Assembly: GCA_013399895.1 (NCBI GenBank)
Contig: VXBA01001641.1
Location: 248,001-312,000, forward strand
From: Serilophus lunatus
Taxonomy: Eukaryota > Chordata > Aves > Passeriformes > Eurylaimidae
DNA: 64,000 nt
Direction: 5' to 3'
Part shown: piece by piece, positions 37,801 to 46,306 of the stretch
Numbering within the stretch: the first letter of the stretch is position 1
Layout of the letters: every line of letters begins with the position of its first letter
The notes under the pieces: generated by a model
Told to the model about the DNA's origin: nothing
The model's input: only the letters and a program-made list of their open reading frames with translations
The model's database searches: none
Program-made: the position numbers and the translations under genes

Positions 37801-39105
37801 CATAAAAGATGGCAAATCTTAAACCTACAAGTGCCTGGAAGAGGAAAAACATTACTATCACCACCTCCATTTTATTTTACTGTAGAAGAAGCTAATCTTG
37901 CTGTTTTGACTTGTCCTGACTATCATTTCAAGTGATCTTTACTATCTTACTGACCTCTGATATCTTTGATACTTTGAATGGTAACTTTTGCTTTGTGAAG
38001 GTTTTCTTTTTAGTTTTGCTTTTCTCTGTCTGAAAGTAGTGGTTTATCATCGTGCTCAGGATGCTATTTCTCTTCCTACATCATGGTAAAATTTGCAAAG
38101 CAAGCTACTACTCCTTGTAGCTGATATCTCCACGCTTCACTTTGCCATGAGTGTCTGCTTAACTCTTAGTCATATGCACATTACCCTGTTCCCACAGGAC
38201 TGGTCAAATACCAGTATCTTCCATGGACTAACTAAGCATAAAGAGATTTTTTTGTTACTGTTTCTGTGTTCCACTAGGAGGAGTGTCTTATTAAATATCA
38301 GGCCTCCTCAGAAATGAGTTGTAAAAGGGCGAGTTTTCTTCTAAGATTTGAATAAACTATGATTTTTGTGCTCAATTGTTATCTTTGTCATGCCATTTTA
38401 ATACAAAAATTTAAGCCAGCTTTTTTTTGCCTTTTGAAGAATCAATGGTACTTACTGAGAATGTAACTTATTTTCAGATACTGTTTGCCATGAGGAAAAT
38501 TCCAGACAGTGAAATTTGGAAGCCTGAACCTGAATCAGTTGTAAGTATTTATGTAGATTAAATGGGCTTGTTTTTTTCCTGCTGCTTTGCTGATGAGATA
38601 AAATTTTGTTGACTGTTTTCATATAAGTTCACTAAATTGCAGTCACAATAAACTTTCCCTAACTCACCAAAACTGCCCTTCCATAAGAAGAAACATGAAA
38701 GAAGCTCAGAGAGGGCACCCATCTGACAAATCTGTAATGCAGGATTGGAAAGAACTGCTCTTTTTAACTGGCTATGAATCCTTTCCATATATGTCTTTCT
38801 TTTAACTGAACAGAAAATTTTGATACACTAATTCTTGATAACCTTTAACTTCTTTGACCCAGTTCTGTTTTTGCTGCAAGAATCTCTCACTTTATATCCT
38901 GCCTCTCAGAATAAAGATGTTATATTTATAAGGGATGCTGTCCCCACAGGATGTGCCAGCTTTGCCCATTACTACGACCTTCTGGGAGAGGAACTTGCCA
39001 TCTGTGCCAGGACTGCTAAAGCTGATTGGATTTTCCACCTTCCTCACCTCTGTGGCTGCAGCTGGATTATTTGCCTACAAAAAGGGAATTCTAGTTCGAA
39101 ATTGA
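10742..39105 (+). CDS. MAOB: Monoamine oxidase B, exons 2-15 (5' partial; exon 1 outside window)
   Basis: FAD-dependent amine oxidase of the outer mitochondrial membrane. It deaminates amines such as phenylethylamine and dopamine to aldehydes, with release of H2O2 and ammonia. Joined exons are 10742-10836, 11666-11803, 21737-21841, 22514-22605, 25834-25975, 27250-27399, 28029-28188, 29655-29751, 30495-30548, 34620-34677, 35575-35672, 36755-36866, 38478-38540 and 38950-39105. They total 1520 bp, giving 505 complete residues from the Gly split across the exon 1/2 junction, so about 521 aa if exon 1 matches the mammalian one (human 520). All junctions are GT-AG and in frame. Seen: dinucleotide-fold continuation and RVGGRT in exon 2, Lys296-equivalent in exon 8, FAD-linking Cys397-equivalent in SGGCY in exon 12, Tyr435-equivalent in exon 13, and a C-terminal hydrophobic anchor in exon 15. 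The B identity rests on NEVEHLIHHVKGKSYPF, KIHFNPPLP, YCGTMII and DVPALPITTTF. Odd: Phe and Leu at the human Ile199 and Tyr326 positions. It faces MAOA tail to tail. Confidence 0.95.
10837..11665 (+). other. MAOB: MAOB intron 2
   Basis: 829 bp between the GTTATT donor and the ctag acceptor. Nothing other than unique sequence and a T-rich tract before the acceptor is apparent. Confidence 0.85.
11666..11803 (+). CDS. MAOB: MAOB exon 3
   Basis: 138 bp, phase 0/0, 46 residues (about 48-93). It encodes NKQVKYVDLGGAYVGPTQNR followed by LLRLTKELGIETYKVNEVEH and LIHHVK. The Tyr of GGAYVGPTQ corresponds to Tyr60 of the active-site region. NEVE.LIHHVK is a B-type signature; MAOA has NVSERLVQYVK. The acceptor is aaactag and the donor GTAAGA. 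The exon length equals the mammalian exon. Confidence 0.95.
12001..12046 (+). repeat. Short tandem repeat of a gatctgttatc unit
   Basis: Three to four imperfect copies of gatctgttatct/cctgttatctgatc in a row, in MAOB intron 3. The copies are 10-13 bp long. Confidence 0.8.
18739..18845. repeat. A/C-rich low-complexity tract
   Basis: Rich in aaac and accaaa units with a small cag trinucleotide run (cagcagcagcaacaac). The open reading across it is a by-product of low complexity. Confidence 0.8.
21137..21197. repeat. A/C-rich low-complexity tract
   Basis: aaac/caaac-type units on the + strand. Confidence 0.8.
21365..21580 (-). mobile_element. CR1 LINE fragment
   Basis: The + strand reads ggttgcccaggaccacatcc, then ctctgggcagtcagtgcaag, then gtgaagaaatgtttccttatgttcag and cagtttgtgcctgttgcctc. 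This is the reverse-strand form of the CR1 3' coding/UTR junction. It differs in subfamily from the copies at 23395 and 45843 and has no preserved octamer tail. Confidence 0.75.
21737..21841 (+). CDS. MAOB: MAOB exon 4
   Basis: 105 bp, phase 0/0, 35 residues (about 94-128): GKSYPFKGPFPPMWNPLAYL then DYNNLWRTMDEMGKE. The acceptor is ttgtag. The donor is GTATGG, a weaker match than its neighbours. PFRG/PFKG and the WNP.AYLD segment form part of the substrate-entrance region of MAO. The reading continues into the intron for about 50 more codons, which is read-through and not protein. Confidence 0.94.
21842..22513 (+). other. MAOB: MAOB intron 4
   Basis: 672 bp. It contains an A-rich tract at 22319-22376 and otherwise unremarkable sequence. 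Confidence 0.85.
22319..22376. repeat. A-rich low-complexity tract
   Basis: aaag, aaac and poly-A units, about 135 bp before MAOB exon 5. Confidence 0.75.
22514..22605 (+). CDS. MAOB: MAOB exon 5
   Basis: 92 bp, phase 0 in and phase 2 out, about residues 129-159. It encodes IPNEAPWKAPHAEEWDKMTM then QDFIDKTCWT plus two bases of the next codon. The Cys is the Cys156 equivalent. The acceptor is cttag after a pyrimidine tract; the donor is GTGAGA. Length and phase equal the mammalian exon. Confidence 0.94.
22606..25833 (+). other. MAOB: MAOB intron 5
   Basis: 3.2 kb. It contains a CR1 copy in plus orientation (about 23395-23862) and a GT-rich tract near 24737-24780. No exon was seen. Confidence 0.85.
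23395..23862 (+). mobile_element. CR1 LINE, about 470 bp 3' fragment
   Basis: Plus orientation. It runs from a segment with cggagcat/ctggagaggagaaggctcc through taggaagaaatgttttactg, gcacaggttgcccaggga, ccctgcccatggcagg and a degraded octamer tail (ataattctatgattatatg). On its coding strand the frame of the reverse transcriptase C-terminus is interrupted. It is a dead copy inside MAOB intron 5. Confidence 0.9.
25834..25975 (+). CDS. MAOB: MAOB exon 6
   Basis: 142 bp, phase 2 in and phase 0 out, about residues 159-206. It encodes (N)AAKSFATLFVNVDVTSEPHE, VSALWFLWYVKQCGGTTR and IFSTTNGGQ. The TTC at 25952-25954 puts Phe at the position of the human MAOB gate residue Ile199 (Phe208 in MAOA). 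Positions equivalent to 171-172 read Val-Asp, where human MAOB has Leu-Cys. VTSEPHEV matches MAOA rather than the human MAOB form. The terminal Gln is the Gln206 equivalent that lines the pocket. Confidence 0.95.
25976..27249 (+). other. MAOB: MAOB intron 6
   Basis: 1.27 kb. A strongly AT-rich patch at 26560-26760 carries two ATGCAAAT octamers. No exon was seen. Confidence 0.85.
27250..27399 (+). CDS. MAOB: MAOB exon 7
   Basis: 150 bp, phase 0/0, 50 residues (about 207-256): ERKFVGGAGQISEKMMEHLG, GRVKLRKPVVRIDQSGES and VVVETLDHELYE. KFVGG.GQ.SE is the conserved MAO segment following the gate. The acceptor is tttcag and the donor GTAATG. The length is identical to the MAOA exon at 62313-62462. 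Confidence 0.95.
27400..28028 (+). other. MAOB: MAOB intron 7
   Basis: 629 bp with a GTAATG donor and an ttttccag acceptor. Nothing notable. Confidence 0.85.
28029..28188 (+). CDS. MAOB: MAOB exon 8
   Basis: 160 bp, phase 0 in and phase 1 out, about residues 257-310: GKYVISAIPPALGLKIHFNP, PLPPMRNQLINRIPMGSVIK and CIVYYKETFWRKK. The Lys of VIKC is the Lys296 equivalent, which holds a water next to flavin N5. KIHFNPPLP and CIVYYKE.FWRKK are B-type. The exon is not complete in any single open frame because it begins and ends at splice sites; the frame was set from the exon 7 junction. Confidence 0.95.
28189..29654 (+). other. MAOB: MAOB intron 8
   Basis: 1.47 kb. It holds a GT-rich low-complexity stretch at 29355-29440 and an old CR1 fragment at about 29472-29590, ending about 65 bp before exon 9. 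Confidence 0.8.
29472..29590 (-). mobile_element. Old CR1 fragment near MAOB exon 9
   Basis: gaattgggagagacctctgg, tctagtctcctgcc and gatcaggttgtttaaggc match the reverse-strand CR1 layout (tail, target phrase, then the 'pocket' phrase) but are well diverged. It is an old insertion. Confidence 0.5.
29655..29751 (+). CDS. MAOB: MAOB exon 9
   Basis: 97 bp, phase 1 in and phase 2 out, about residues 310-342: (G)YCGTMIIEDEEAAIGLTLDD then TKPDGSFPAII(G). Cys312 equivalent is present. The TTA at 29702-29704 puts Leu at the human Tyr326 position, one of the two residues that separate B from A inhibitor selectivity; human MAOA has Ile335 there. The acceptor is aacag and the donor GTAAGA. Confidence 0.94.
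29752..30494 (+). other. MAOB: MAOB intron 9
   Basis: 743 bp. It has a purine-rich stretch near 30003-30035 (gggg agggggaagg aggagggg type) and nothing else that I can name. Confidence 0.8.
30495..30548 (+). CDS. MAOB: MAOB exon 10
   Basis: 54 bp, phase 2/2, about residues 342-360: FILARKCRRLTGLTKEE and a split Arg. The family has FILA.KA..L..L.KEER here. The Cys (TGT) replaces the usual Ala of the mammalian genes. The acceptor is ctacag and the donor GTAAGA. Confidence 0.92.
30549..34619 (+). other. MAOB: MAOB intron 10
   Basis: 4.1 kb. A slightly GC-richer block at 31900-32330 is open in several frames but encodes nothing I recognise. No repeat family was identified with confidence. Confidence 0.8.
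34620..34677 (+). CDS. MAOB: MAOB exon 11
   Basis: 58 bp, phase 2 in and phase 0 out, about residues 360-379: split Arg then KTRLCELYAKVLGSEEALH. CELYAKVLGS.EAL is the conserved MAO segment, with the Cys365 equivalent. The acceptor is ctttcag and the donor GTAAGC. It follows the 4.1 kb intron 10. Confidence 0.94.
34678..35574 (+). other. MAOB: MAOB intron 11
   Basis: 897 bp, unique sequence. It contains a short direct repeat (gattagtgctgt) at 35075-35110. Confidence 0.8.
35575..35672 (+). CDS. MAOB: MAOB exon 12 (covalent FAD attachment)
   Basis: 98 bp, phase 0 in and phase 2 out, about residues 380-412: [32 protein letters not shown] and a split Arg. The TGC at 35626-35628 is the Cys397 equivalent, which carries the 8-alpha-thioether link to FAD. 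The following Tyr is one side of the aromatic cage (Tyr398). The neighbouring segments match the mammalian proteins almost perfectly. Confidence 0.96.
35673..36754 (+). other. MAOB: MAOB intron 12
   Basis: 1.08 kb. It contains a (TTTG)n microsatellite at 36376-36400. No exon was seen. Confidence 0.85.
36376..36400. repeat. (TTTG)n microsatellite
   Basis: Four to five tttg units followed by tttatt. Confidence 0.9.
36755..36866 (+). CDS. MAOB: MAOB exon 13
   Basis: 112 bp, phase 2 in and phase 0 out, about residues 412-449: IIRQPVGRIYFAGTETATEW, SGYMEGAVQAGERAARE. It encodes the second FAD-binding motif (FAGTETA...GYMEGA..AGERAA) and the second cage tyrosine, the Tyr435 equivalent. The acceptor is actccag and the donor GTACAG. 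Confidence 0.96.
37077..37096. repeat. (ATTAA)n microsatellite
   Basis: Four attaa units in tandem. Confidence 0.85.
37445..37610 (-). mobile_element. Ancient CR1-like fragment
   Basis: ggaagggatctggagagttt, gtctagcccatactcctgcc, gatcaactatcataaactgt and ttgctcctgaaaacctccag follow the reverse-strand order of an old CR1 lineage, of the kind also found in reptiles. It is strongly diverged. Confidence 0.55.
38478..38540 (+). CDS. MAOB: MAOB exon 14
   Basis: 63 bp, phase 0/0, about residues 450-470: ILFAMRKIPDSEIWKPEPES then V. IW..EPESVDVPA across the junction with exon 15 is B-type (MAOA has ESKDVPA). The acceptor is ttttcag and the donor GTAAGT. The following intron is the shortest in the gene (409 bp). 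Confidence 0.94.
38541..38949 (+). other. MAOB: MAOB intron 14
   Basis: 409 bp between GTAAGT and ccccacag. No other features. Confidence 0.88.
38950..39105 (+). CDS. MAOB: MAOB exon 15, C-terminal membrane anchor and stop
   Basis: 156 bp including TGA, 51 residues (about 471-521): DVPALPITTTFWERNLPSVP, GLLKLIGFSTFLTSVAAAGL, FAYKKGILVRN. It encodes the surface segment leading to the hydrophobic tail helix that anchors MAO in the outer mitochondrial membrane, followed by a basic end (KKG.LVRN). It is one residue longer than the human MAOB tail. A different open frame crosses this exon and is not coding. Confidence 0.95.
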   Translation, partial: DVPALPITTTFWERNLPSVPGLLKLIGFSTFLTSVAAAGLFAYKKGILVRN

Positions 39106-40518
39106 AAAAGGTGCCAACTCAAAGCCTCATACCAGCGGGGTTTGATTTTTTTTGAGACAGTTTTTTGGCATGTACTTCCCTGTCTCCAAAAGCAGAGCAG
39201 GACTGAAGAAGAGGTGAAAACAGTAGGGGAAAGAGGCTGGAGGGGAGGGATAAAGAAAAATCCCTATTGAAAAGAACCCCTTGAATCCAGACCTACTTCT
39301 AGCAGTAGCTAGAAGTGGTTGTTGAATTTCTAGGATACCCTGCCAAGTGTTATCACCTTGAAGTTTTTATCTAGATTTCAGAAAAATAAGTGACAGAATA
39401 CCACTCTGAAGCCTATTTTTTGAGATTTACAATTATTTTTACAGTTGTGTCAGAAGCAGTCCCTGAATGCCAAATCTTCACAGGCTCTTCCATCTCTAGT
39501 TGTAAACAAAGGATTTATGCCTTCCTGTGTGGTAGACTGAGAAAAGAATTCCATAGCTTAAAGAATACTTAGCTAGTTCTTTCAAATTGCTGGCAAGGAC
39601 CATTTTAGTGTTTTTATTTTTTCACCTGGATATCAAGTGCCCAGACAACACTTAAAGGACAAGTCAAGCTAAATTTATCCATCTGAACTATGCAAGTTTG
39701 GCCATGGGATGTTGGTATTTCCAGTAGCATTTATGTCATACATTGAGTTAAAGGGCAATGGTTTTATGCCTTTGGAAATGTGGTTGAATTTCAGGCTCCC
39801 CAGCTGTGTTCACAACAGCCTGGGACAGCAGAGCTTGTGTGTCCCAGTGAGACTGTCCCTGTGAGGGATTGAATCTCCTCTGCCTGGGAAACTGTCAGGC
39901 TCTAGCCTATAGCTGATGAATGTCACAATATGGAGAACAGGCTGTTGGACCTGAGTATGAATGGGGAACCTTGTGCTAATTTACAGACAAAGCCTTTCAG
40001 ACTTTTTTCACCCTATCTGACATCTCTTTGCCTCCAAGGTCCTCTTTTACCTCCCTAAATTGCTGCAAGATAGTAAGAGAATAAATTAGCCTCTGCCTAA
40101 AATTATAAACCCATTCATAAGAAAATTTTTCATATACTTTTATCTCTTTCAGCTCCTTAAATTTATACTTTGAACACATTAAGGCTGTGTCTTGCGTGAT
40201 GGGGCACAACAGGCTTGAAAATGTAGTGTTATCATTACAAAAAACACCCAAACCCCAACAACCACCTCCAGCTTATCTGCCCCAAATGCTTGCTTCATGC
40301 TGAACACAGCTTTGCTGATTCAGAGCTTCAGTCTCTCCTAGCAACCATATTGATGGGATTAGCACTTCCATTTCTGCCTGCTGTGCTGTGATGTACTGAC
40401 TGTGCACTTTTGGTAACTAATCAAGGATCTAAATGACAGATCAGAGAGAACCATGGATAGGAGAATCTCATGCACGTGGTTCTGCCCTCCACAGCTTGGT
40501 GCCTTTAAAAATAATGTG

Positions 40519-40535
40519 AAAAAAAAAAAAAAAAA
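40519..40535. repeat. A17 run
   Basis: A homopolymer downstream of MAOB. An AATAAA follows it closely. Confidence 0.85.
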
Positions 40536-42506
40536 GAGAAGAAATAAAGTAAGAAGGGTGCAGGAAGAGAAGTAAAAAACAAAAATCAACCACTAAAATC
40601 TTAATGCCTACATGTCATTGTGTTGGTACCTTATTGTAGGTATTTCTGCTGTGTTAAATCTGCAGAACACAAAACAGGTGTAGCTGAGAGTGTAACTGAG
40701 AACAGGATATGGTGAACATGAAGTTTGAAATGCCTGGAATTTTTCTTAGCCCATTTGCTGCATTTCTCCCTTCAAACAGTGCCAAATTATATATTTAAAC
40801 TCAAATTACATTGCAGTAAAGAGCCATGGAGAGAAGTATAATAATTAGTTCAGCAACTAGTGTGAGCAGACGGTAGAGTAACTTTACCACCAGTCTCAAG
40901 CAGACTTTTTGGGCTAGCATCTGATCTTGCTTGTGCAGAGTAGTACTTTGTTGTCCAAATAGTCCCATGGAAATTTACTGAGCTACTTAGAAAGCTGTAA
41001 TATTTGCGAGCAGCACAATTTTTGGCCCTTATGTTTCATTCTTTTTAATTTGATATGCCAGTTAAACATCTTGTAGCAGCAGCTTGGATTTTATCAGAAA
41101 TAAATATCCTCATAACAGCCTTTTAAAACGCATAGGGGAACTTTTCAGACAAAAAGATCTTTAAGTCAGAAGAACAGTGCAGCAGTGTACATATGGCCTT
41201 TCTCATTGTATCACATGGAGATCTAATTTGCTGGGACATTTGCCTACTGCACAGTGCTTCTACTTGGCTTTCTCTCCATGGAGTTTATTCACTAAATGAA
41301 TCAGGAACCAAAAGTTGAAAGGGAAGTGCAGAGCTTTTGCAACTCAGTTAATTTTCTTGCTACTCGGACAATTCCCAAGCCAAAAATAAATACAGGAACC
41401 CAAATTTGGGAAGACATTTTGGAAGTCTCGGCCTTGATGCTTTTTTAGTGCTGGACAGCGAATACACACTTAACATATAAAGAGCTGCTGCATTTGCAAA
41501 TTATTTCCCTACCAAAACTGTTTGGAATTCAGGTCCTGCTTCTGCCCTTGGAATACTTTTCATTTCCCTGCAGAGGAGCAGACTCATGAAACTAATGAGG
41601 ACTTTTTTTTTTTTTAATTCAAGTCCAAAATATACGTCTTTCTTCGTTGCCCCTGAATCTGGCAGTAGTTTTTCTCAGTCTGTGTGCAACAGTGACAGAA
41701 ATTCCAAGGAAAATCAGAAGTTAGGTAGTTAGACATAAACTGAATCATAACGCAAGCTTTTTGTGAACTTGACCAATTAAAAAAATAAATTGAAACATTT
41801 CTATACTTGCAAACTGTTCTTATTCTTAGTTTCAAAGTGAAACAGAAATAGAAGAAAGCAAAACTTCACAAAGCATTTCTTATGTTATTCTACTGCAACT
41901 GAAAGAAGGTGCAACTTGAAATCTCAAATTAAATTTGGATTCCCTGAGATTTTTAGCCAGTCTGAATTGCAGCATCTATTAACACTCTAAAATCTCTGTC
42001 TTCTTCCTTGCAGACTGCCAAAGCATTAGGAAGGTTCTCTTTGTCTTTACAACCATGTCTTGCTATGATTATGCTGTGGAATTTATGACCACTGTGGGAT
42101 TACAAAAAGGAACTGCTGCTGTCTTCTCAACGTTTTCTACGTAAAAAGAATATGTGGCACTTTGTATACATGGATGCCAGTGTGATCAGTGAATCGACAA
42201 ATATAGGGAGAGAGTCAAGCTGCTTCCCCATGGACAGAGGGAGCTTTTGGCACTGACTTACATTTCTAAATTAAAATTCCTGCCAACCCTTCAAAGACAG
42301 GAATGAAGTCTGGTTTAACAGCTAACCAGTTGTGCTGTATTGTTAATTTATTAAGAAGTTTGATGAGACGAGTGCTATCGTGAAAGTTCCAGCAGTTTAC
42401 CAGCTCTGTAAAATGTACTATAGAAACAAGCATGGAAATAATTGTATTTGTCTCATGAACTGACTTGTGTTACCATGAATATTTCATAATGCTCTTAAGA
42501 GTTTCC

Positions 42507-42523
42507 AAAAAAAAAAAAAAAAA
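42507..42523. repeat. A17 run
   Basis: A homopolymer within the candidate MAOB 3' UTR. It would cause internal priming in oligo-dT cDNA. Confidence 0.85.
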
Positions 42524-43315
42524 GAGGTTTACTTTCTTGTACACTGTTCTGATAACAACTATGTTTTGCAAAGGATGTCAGGTCATGACATGAAAATCTC
42601 TGTTAACCAAAGTACTTGAAAGCTACTTGTGTATACTACTCAACAATAACAGGGGTGTAAGCAATCTGAAGGAGCCCCCTTGTCTTTCTTTTAACTAGTG
42701 CATTTTTTTAATCAGTGCAGATCTTGATTCTAAATAACACATCTTCTCTCAATACAACGACATTAATCACAGTTAAGTATATGTCTGGGCATTGTCCATC
42801 ACTGGAACCCAAGGCTTGGAGGAGATGCTTGAGTCTTCTATTAAAATGATCTTACTGTGTCCTCAGTGGGACTGTAGCTTTGCTGAGGCAGACTTCACAG
42901 ATGTGCAGAAATTTTAGGATTTTTTTTTTTCCTCTTTCTTGAGACATGGAAAAAAAAATATTTTTGAGGAATCCTCCAGAAATACCTGGATGCAAAATGG
43001 AAGCAGGATTAAATAACAGATTTGCCACTGCTCTCGGGCAAGAAGCAAACGCACTTAAATCGCAGATTACAGATAAACCTGACCTGTGCTTAAATGAACT
43101 AACATTCCCTCTCCCATCTCCACCACCTTAAGAGCACCTTGATCTTACTTCTCTTGAAGAACAGATTGCAAAAACGAGATGGCCAAAGCAGACTTGTTTT
43201 CCAGGTGTCTCTACAGTCAAATTGTTTAGGCGTTGTCGTAGACTGCCACTTATAGCATGTCTTCTGTGGTCATGTGCAGGTCAGTGCCCAGTGATGCCTG
43301 CCTCTGTGTTTTGGA

Positions 43316-43321
43316 AATAAA
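43316..43321 (+). terminator. MAOB: Candidate MAOB poly(A) signal
   Basis: A canonical AATAAA is followed about 20 bases later by a CA cleavage-type dinucleotide and then a GT-rich element (ctctgtgtgtgatg at about 43352-43365). This is the best complete hexamer, cleavage and GU-rich arrangement downstream of the MAOB stop. It would imply about 4.2 kb of unspliced 3' UTR or a separate last exon. Confidence 0.5.
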
Positions 43322-43676
43322 AGAGTGACTTCACTTTGCAGGAATATATATGCTCTGTGTGTGATGAATTTGTGCCTTTTATAACTGTAGCATTTTCTGA
43401 AGTGCCTCTGTGGTGACTGTCTCCCTTGGTTTCCTTCTTCAGCTCCCTTTTCAATAGGCTCTGCAGATATTTTTATCTGACAGCTGTGAACTTTTTTTAA
43501 CCTTAATTAGAATCAATAAATATCATCATGTCACATGTATTGTTTGAGGCTTTTCTTTTGTGGATGCTCCTTTCGACTTGGTTGGAATGGTGAGTATTAC
43601 TAACACAATTTTGGATTTCATGCTGAAGCCAGTGAGGTATCTTCAGCTTTTCTTACTAAAGAAAGCTCTATAAAGA

Positions 43677-43793
43677 AAAAGAGAAGGAGCATAAAAAAAC
43701 CCCCAACAAACTCAAAAATTCAAGCAACTCCCAAAAAGCAAAAAAACCCCCCATGCAACCCCTTGAATAAACAATTTTAAAAAAAAATCAGAC
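43677..43793. repeat. A/C-rich low-complexity tract
   Basis: Runs of A with ccccc and caac interruptions on the + strand. Confidence 0.75.
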
Positions 43794-45842
43794 CACATTT
43801 GGTAATAATATGGATTGCCAACTGTCTTACACTTAAGAATTAGATTTTATTGCTGGTTTTGAAGTGTCCTCATTATAAGCATACACCATACACCTCTCAT
43901 AGCACCATGTTTACCATAACACTTATGAACATGGACATATTTTATGGCTGCTCATAAGTGGTGAGGGCAGATGCTGTGTGGCTGCAACTGAACATGGGAA
44001 GAAACAGATCTTGTACCAAATACTATGTGGTGTAAACATAAAATTCCTGGAAGAAAAGGGAGACAAATTCACTGGCTAAATTTCTCCCAGTGGCTCAGTG
44101 TCAATACTAGAGAGACAATGTAACTTAAGAACAAATTTTTTTTCTTGAGAAGGGACTGTAGGCCGTAAATACTGGAAAAAGCGTAACCATCCATGTGAAA
44201 AACATCGAGTGTGCAGTGCTCTTTGTATAGGCTTAACTTTCAGTATTACAAGTTATAAAGGAGGACAAATACCATGAAAGAAAATATCCACAACTAATCC
44301 TCTGCACGCTCTATAAAGCATCTGTCTCCTAAGAAATGTGTCAGAACCAGCAATCCATTTCACAGCCCTCAAAGTACCCAACAAGTGGTTATGACTCTAA
44401 AGCATTGCTGCTTTTGTCAGATTTGACCTATCTCTTTAACCCTTTGTTCAGACATATCCTCTAGCATCCCAGAAGCGTTAACTGAAATGGTGTTATTAAT
44501 AATTTAGTTATTTACAAAGCTTACAGGGTACACTTCAAAGAGATTATGTCAGCCAAGGGGTACTTCATTATTTCCAGCAGCTCAGAGTACAGAAAATTAA
44601 TGTGGACAGATTAATGGAGGAGAAATACATTTTATTTAACATCTATAAAAGATACAAATACAATTTCCTGAGAAACTAATTAGGAATCCTACTCATTGTT
44701 CAGAAGAGATTAAGATGTGTTTGCAAATTATTTGGCTAAATCATGCAAAACTCACTGCTACTATGAGAACTGAGGATCATTTTTTCTTCTTGTCTTATGT
44801 AATTATACCAATTGCTCGTCTGGAGCAAATCCCAAAATGTTTGAGGGACTGATGAATTTTGCTTTCTGGCTCAAGACAGGATTAATTCCCTCAAGGCCTG
44901 TGGAATTGCCTCAGAAAAAAAGCATCCAAGAATGAAAGGCAAAACTGGCCCTCAGATTTTAGAACCAAGATACAGTTTGGTATCTGCTGGATACAAGACA
45001 CTACTCTTCTCTGGCTGGTCCTCTGTAGTGAGTGGGGACAGGTGGGCTTCTCATCTGGTCTTTCAAACCATGCAGGTACAGTAAGACTCCTACAGATACG
45101 CCCTTCTCTCTCACTGTCCGTGTAGCAGGATACCTAAATGGATGGGGTTTCTAAACCAGTGTCCCAGTTACATGTTTGAAATACTTGGAATTAACTTCTA
45201 TCTCATGGGTATGTATCACTCAGCACAAATTTACCCACCTAGAGGGCAACTCATGAGCCAAAACACTGTTGCCTTGTGCTTCTGGGACATTCGAGGGTAC
45301 CTTGTCCAACCTCCAGCTACTGTGCTCTGAAAGGAGGCGACTCTTCCAGATGCCCGAGGGGAACGTGTCCTAAACCAGCCCTGCACAGTGGCACAGATGC
45401 TCTTAGGATACCAAACTAGGCATTTTCTACCTCCCACCAACTGCTGATGGCAATTAGGTACTTCTTGGGGTATTATTTAGCTTTGAATAAATGCAAACAA
45501 GGATAAGGCAGGCTTTGTGAATTTAATGTGTTGTAAATTAGTAAGTTGCATATCAACAGGTAGCTTCACATATAGTATCTTAATACACAGCTCTCCTTTA
45601 TGTTGGGAGGCTGCATGATGATTTTGTTTGTCATTGGAAACATAGGCATGATATTCTAGTCACAATATTAGCAGTGTTTGCTGGAAAAGCCCTCAGGCTT
45701 TGAGTGACAAGTTAAACTGTAAAAAACTACACCTGAGTAAGAAGCTTTGTGAACTGATTTTAATGTACATGATTTGTACAGTCGATAGCAATAAGGTCTT
45801 CTGAAGCAAGGCTAGAAAATATTCAAAAATTAATTTTAATTA

Positions 45843-46306
45843 GAATCATAGTATCACAGAATCATTTGGGTTGAAGGGGATCTTTCTAGGTCATCTAGTC
45901 CAAACCCCTGGCCATGGGCAGGGACATCTTCAACTAGATTAGGTTGCTCAGACTGCCGTCCAACCTGAACTTGAATGTTTCCAGGAATAAGGCATCCACA
46001 ACTTCTCTGTTCCAGTGTTTCACCACCCTCATTGTAAAATATTTGTTCCTTATATCTAATCTAAATCTATCTTCTTTTAGTTTTGAAGCATTTGTTCTAT
46101 CACAACAAGCCCTTCTCAAAGGTTATTCTACAGAATTCTTATGAGCCCCTTTTTGAGGAAGGTTGCTATAAGATCTCCTGGCAGCCTTCTCTTCTCCGGG
46201 CTGAACAACCCCAGCTCTCTCAAGCTGTCTTCATAAAGGAGGTGCTCCAGTCCTGTGATTAACCCTCCTCTGTGCCCATTCCAACAGGTCCATGCCTTTC
46301 CTGTTG
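45843..46306 (-). mobile_element. CR1 LINE, about 460 bp 3' fragment
   Basis: Minus orientation: the tail at the left reads gaatcatagtatcacagaat, followed by ggccatgggcagggacatct, ggcatccacaacttctctgt, and on to ctgggcagccttctcttctc-like sequence. On the minus strand, 46119-45934 still reads as the end of CR1 ORF2 (FRLDIRNKYFTMRVVKHWNR ... FKFRLDGSLSNLI), the C-terminal tail of the LINE reverse transcriptase protein. The copy is truncated and inactive. Confidence 0.9.
45934..46119 (-). pseudogene. Remnant of CR1 ORF2 C-terminus
   Basis: 62-codon open remnant within the CR1 copy, carrying the F.LD.RN..FT.RVVKHWN and F..RLDG.LSNL patterns typical of the end of the CR1 reverse transcriptase ORF. 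It lacks the endonuclease and catalytic RT domains. Confidence 0.75.

Larger units (their letters stand above)
36867..38477 (+). other. MAOB: MAOB intron 13
   Basis: 1.6 kb. It contains an attaa pentamer run at 37077-37096 and a diverged CR1 fragment in minus orientation at about 37445-37610. Confidence 0.8.
39106..43340 (+). other. MAOB: MAOB 3' flank / probable 3' UTR territory
   Basis: This non-coding stretch runs from the MAOB stop to the best poly(A) site. Earlier AATAAA hexamers occur (for example near 40543 and 41101), so shorter 3' UTRs are possible. A-runs lie at 40519-40535 and 42507-42523. A strong splice-acceptor-like sequence ends at 42013. I cannot tell a single long UTR from a spliced or alternative last exon. 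Confidence 0.45.

Noticed and set aside
42490..42523. A17 run taken as the tail of a retrocopy
   Set aside because: No upstream cDNA-like coding sequence and no target-site duplication seen.
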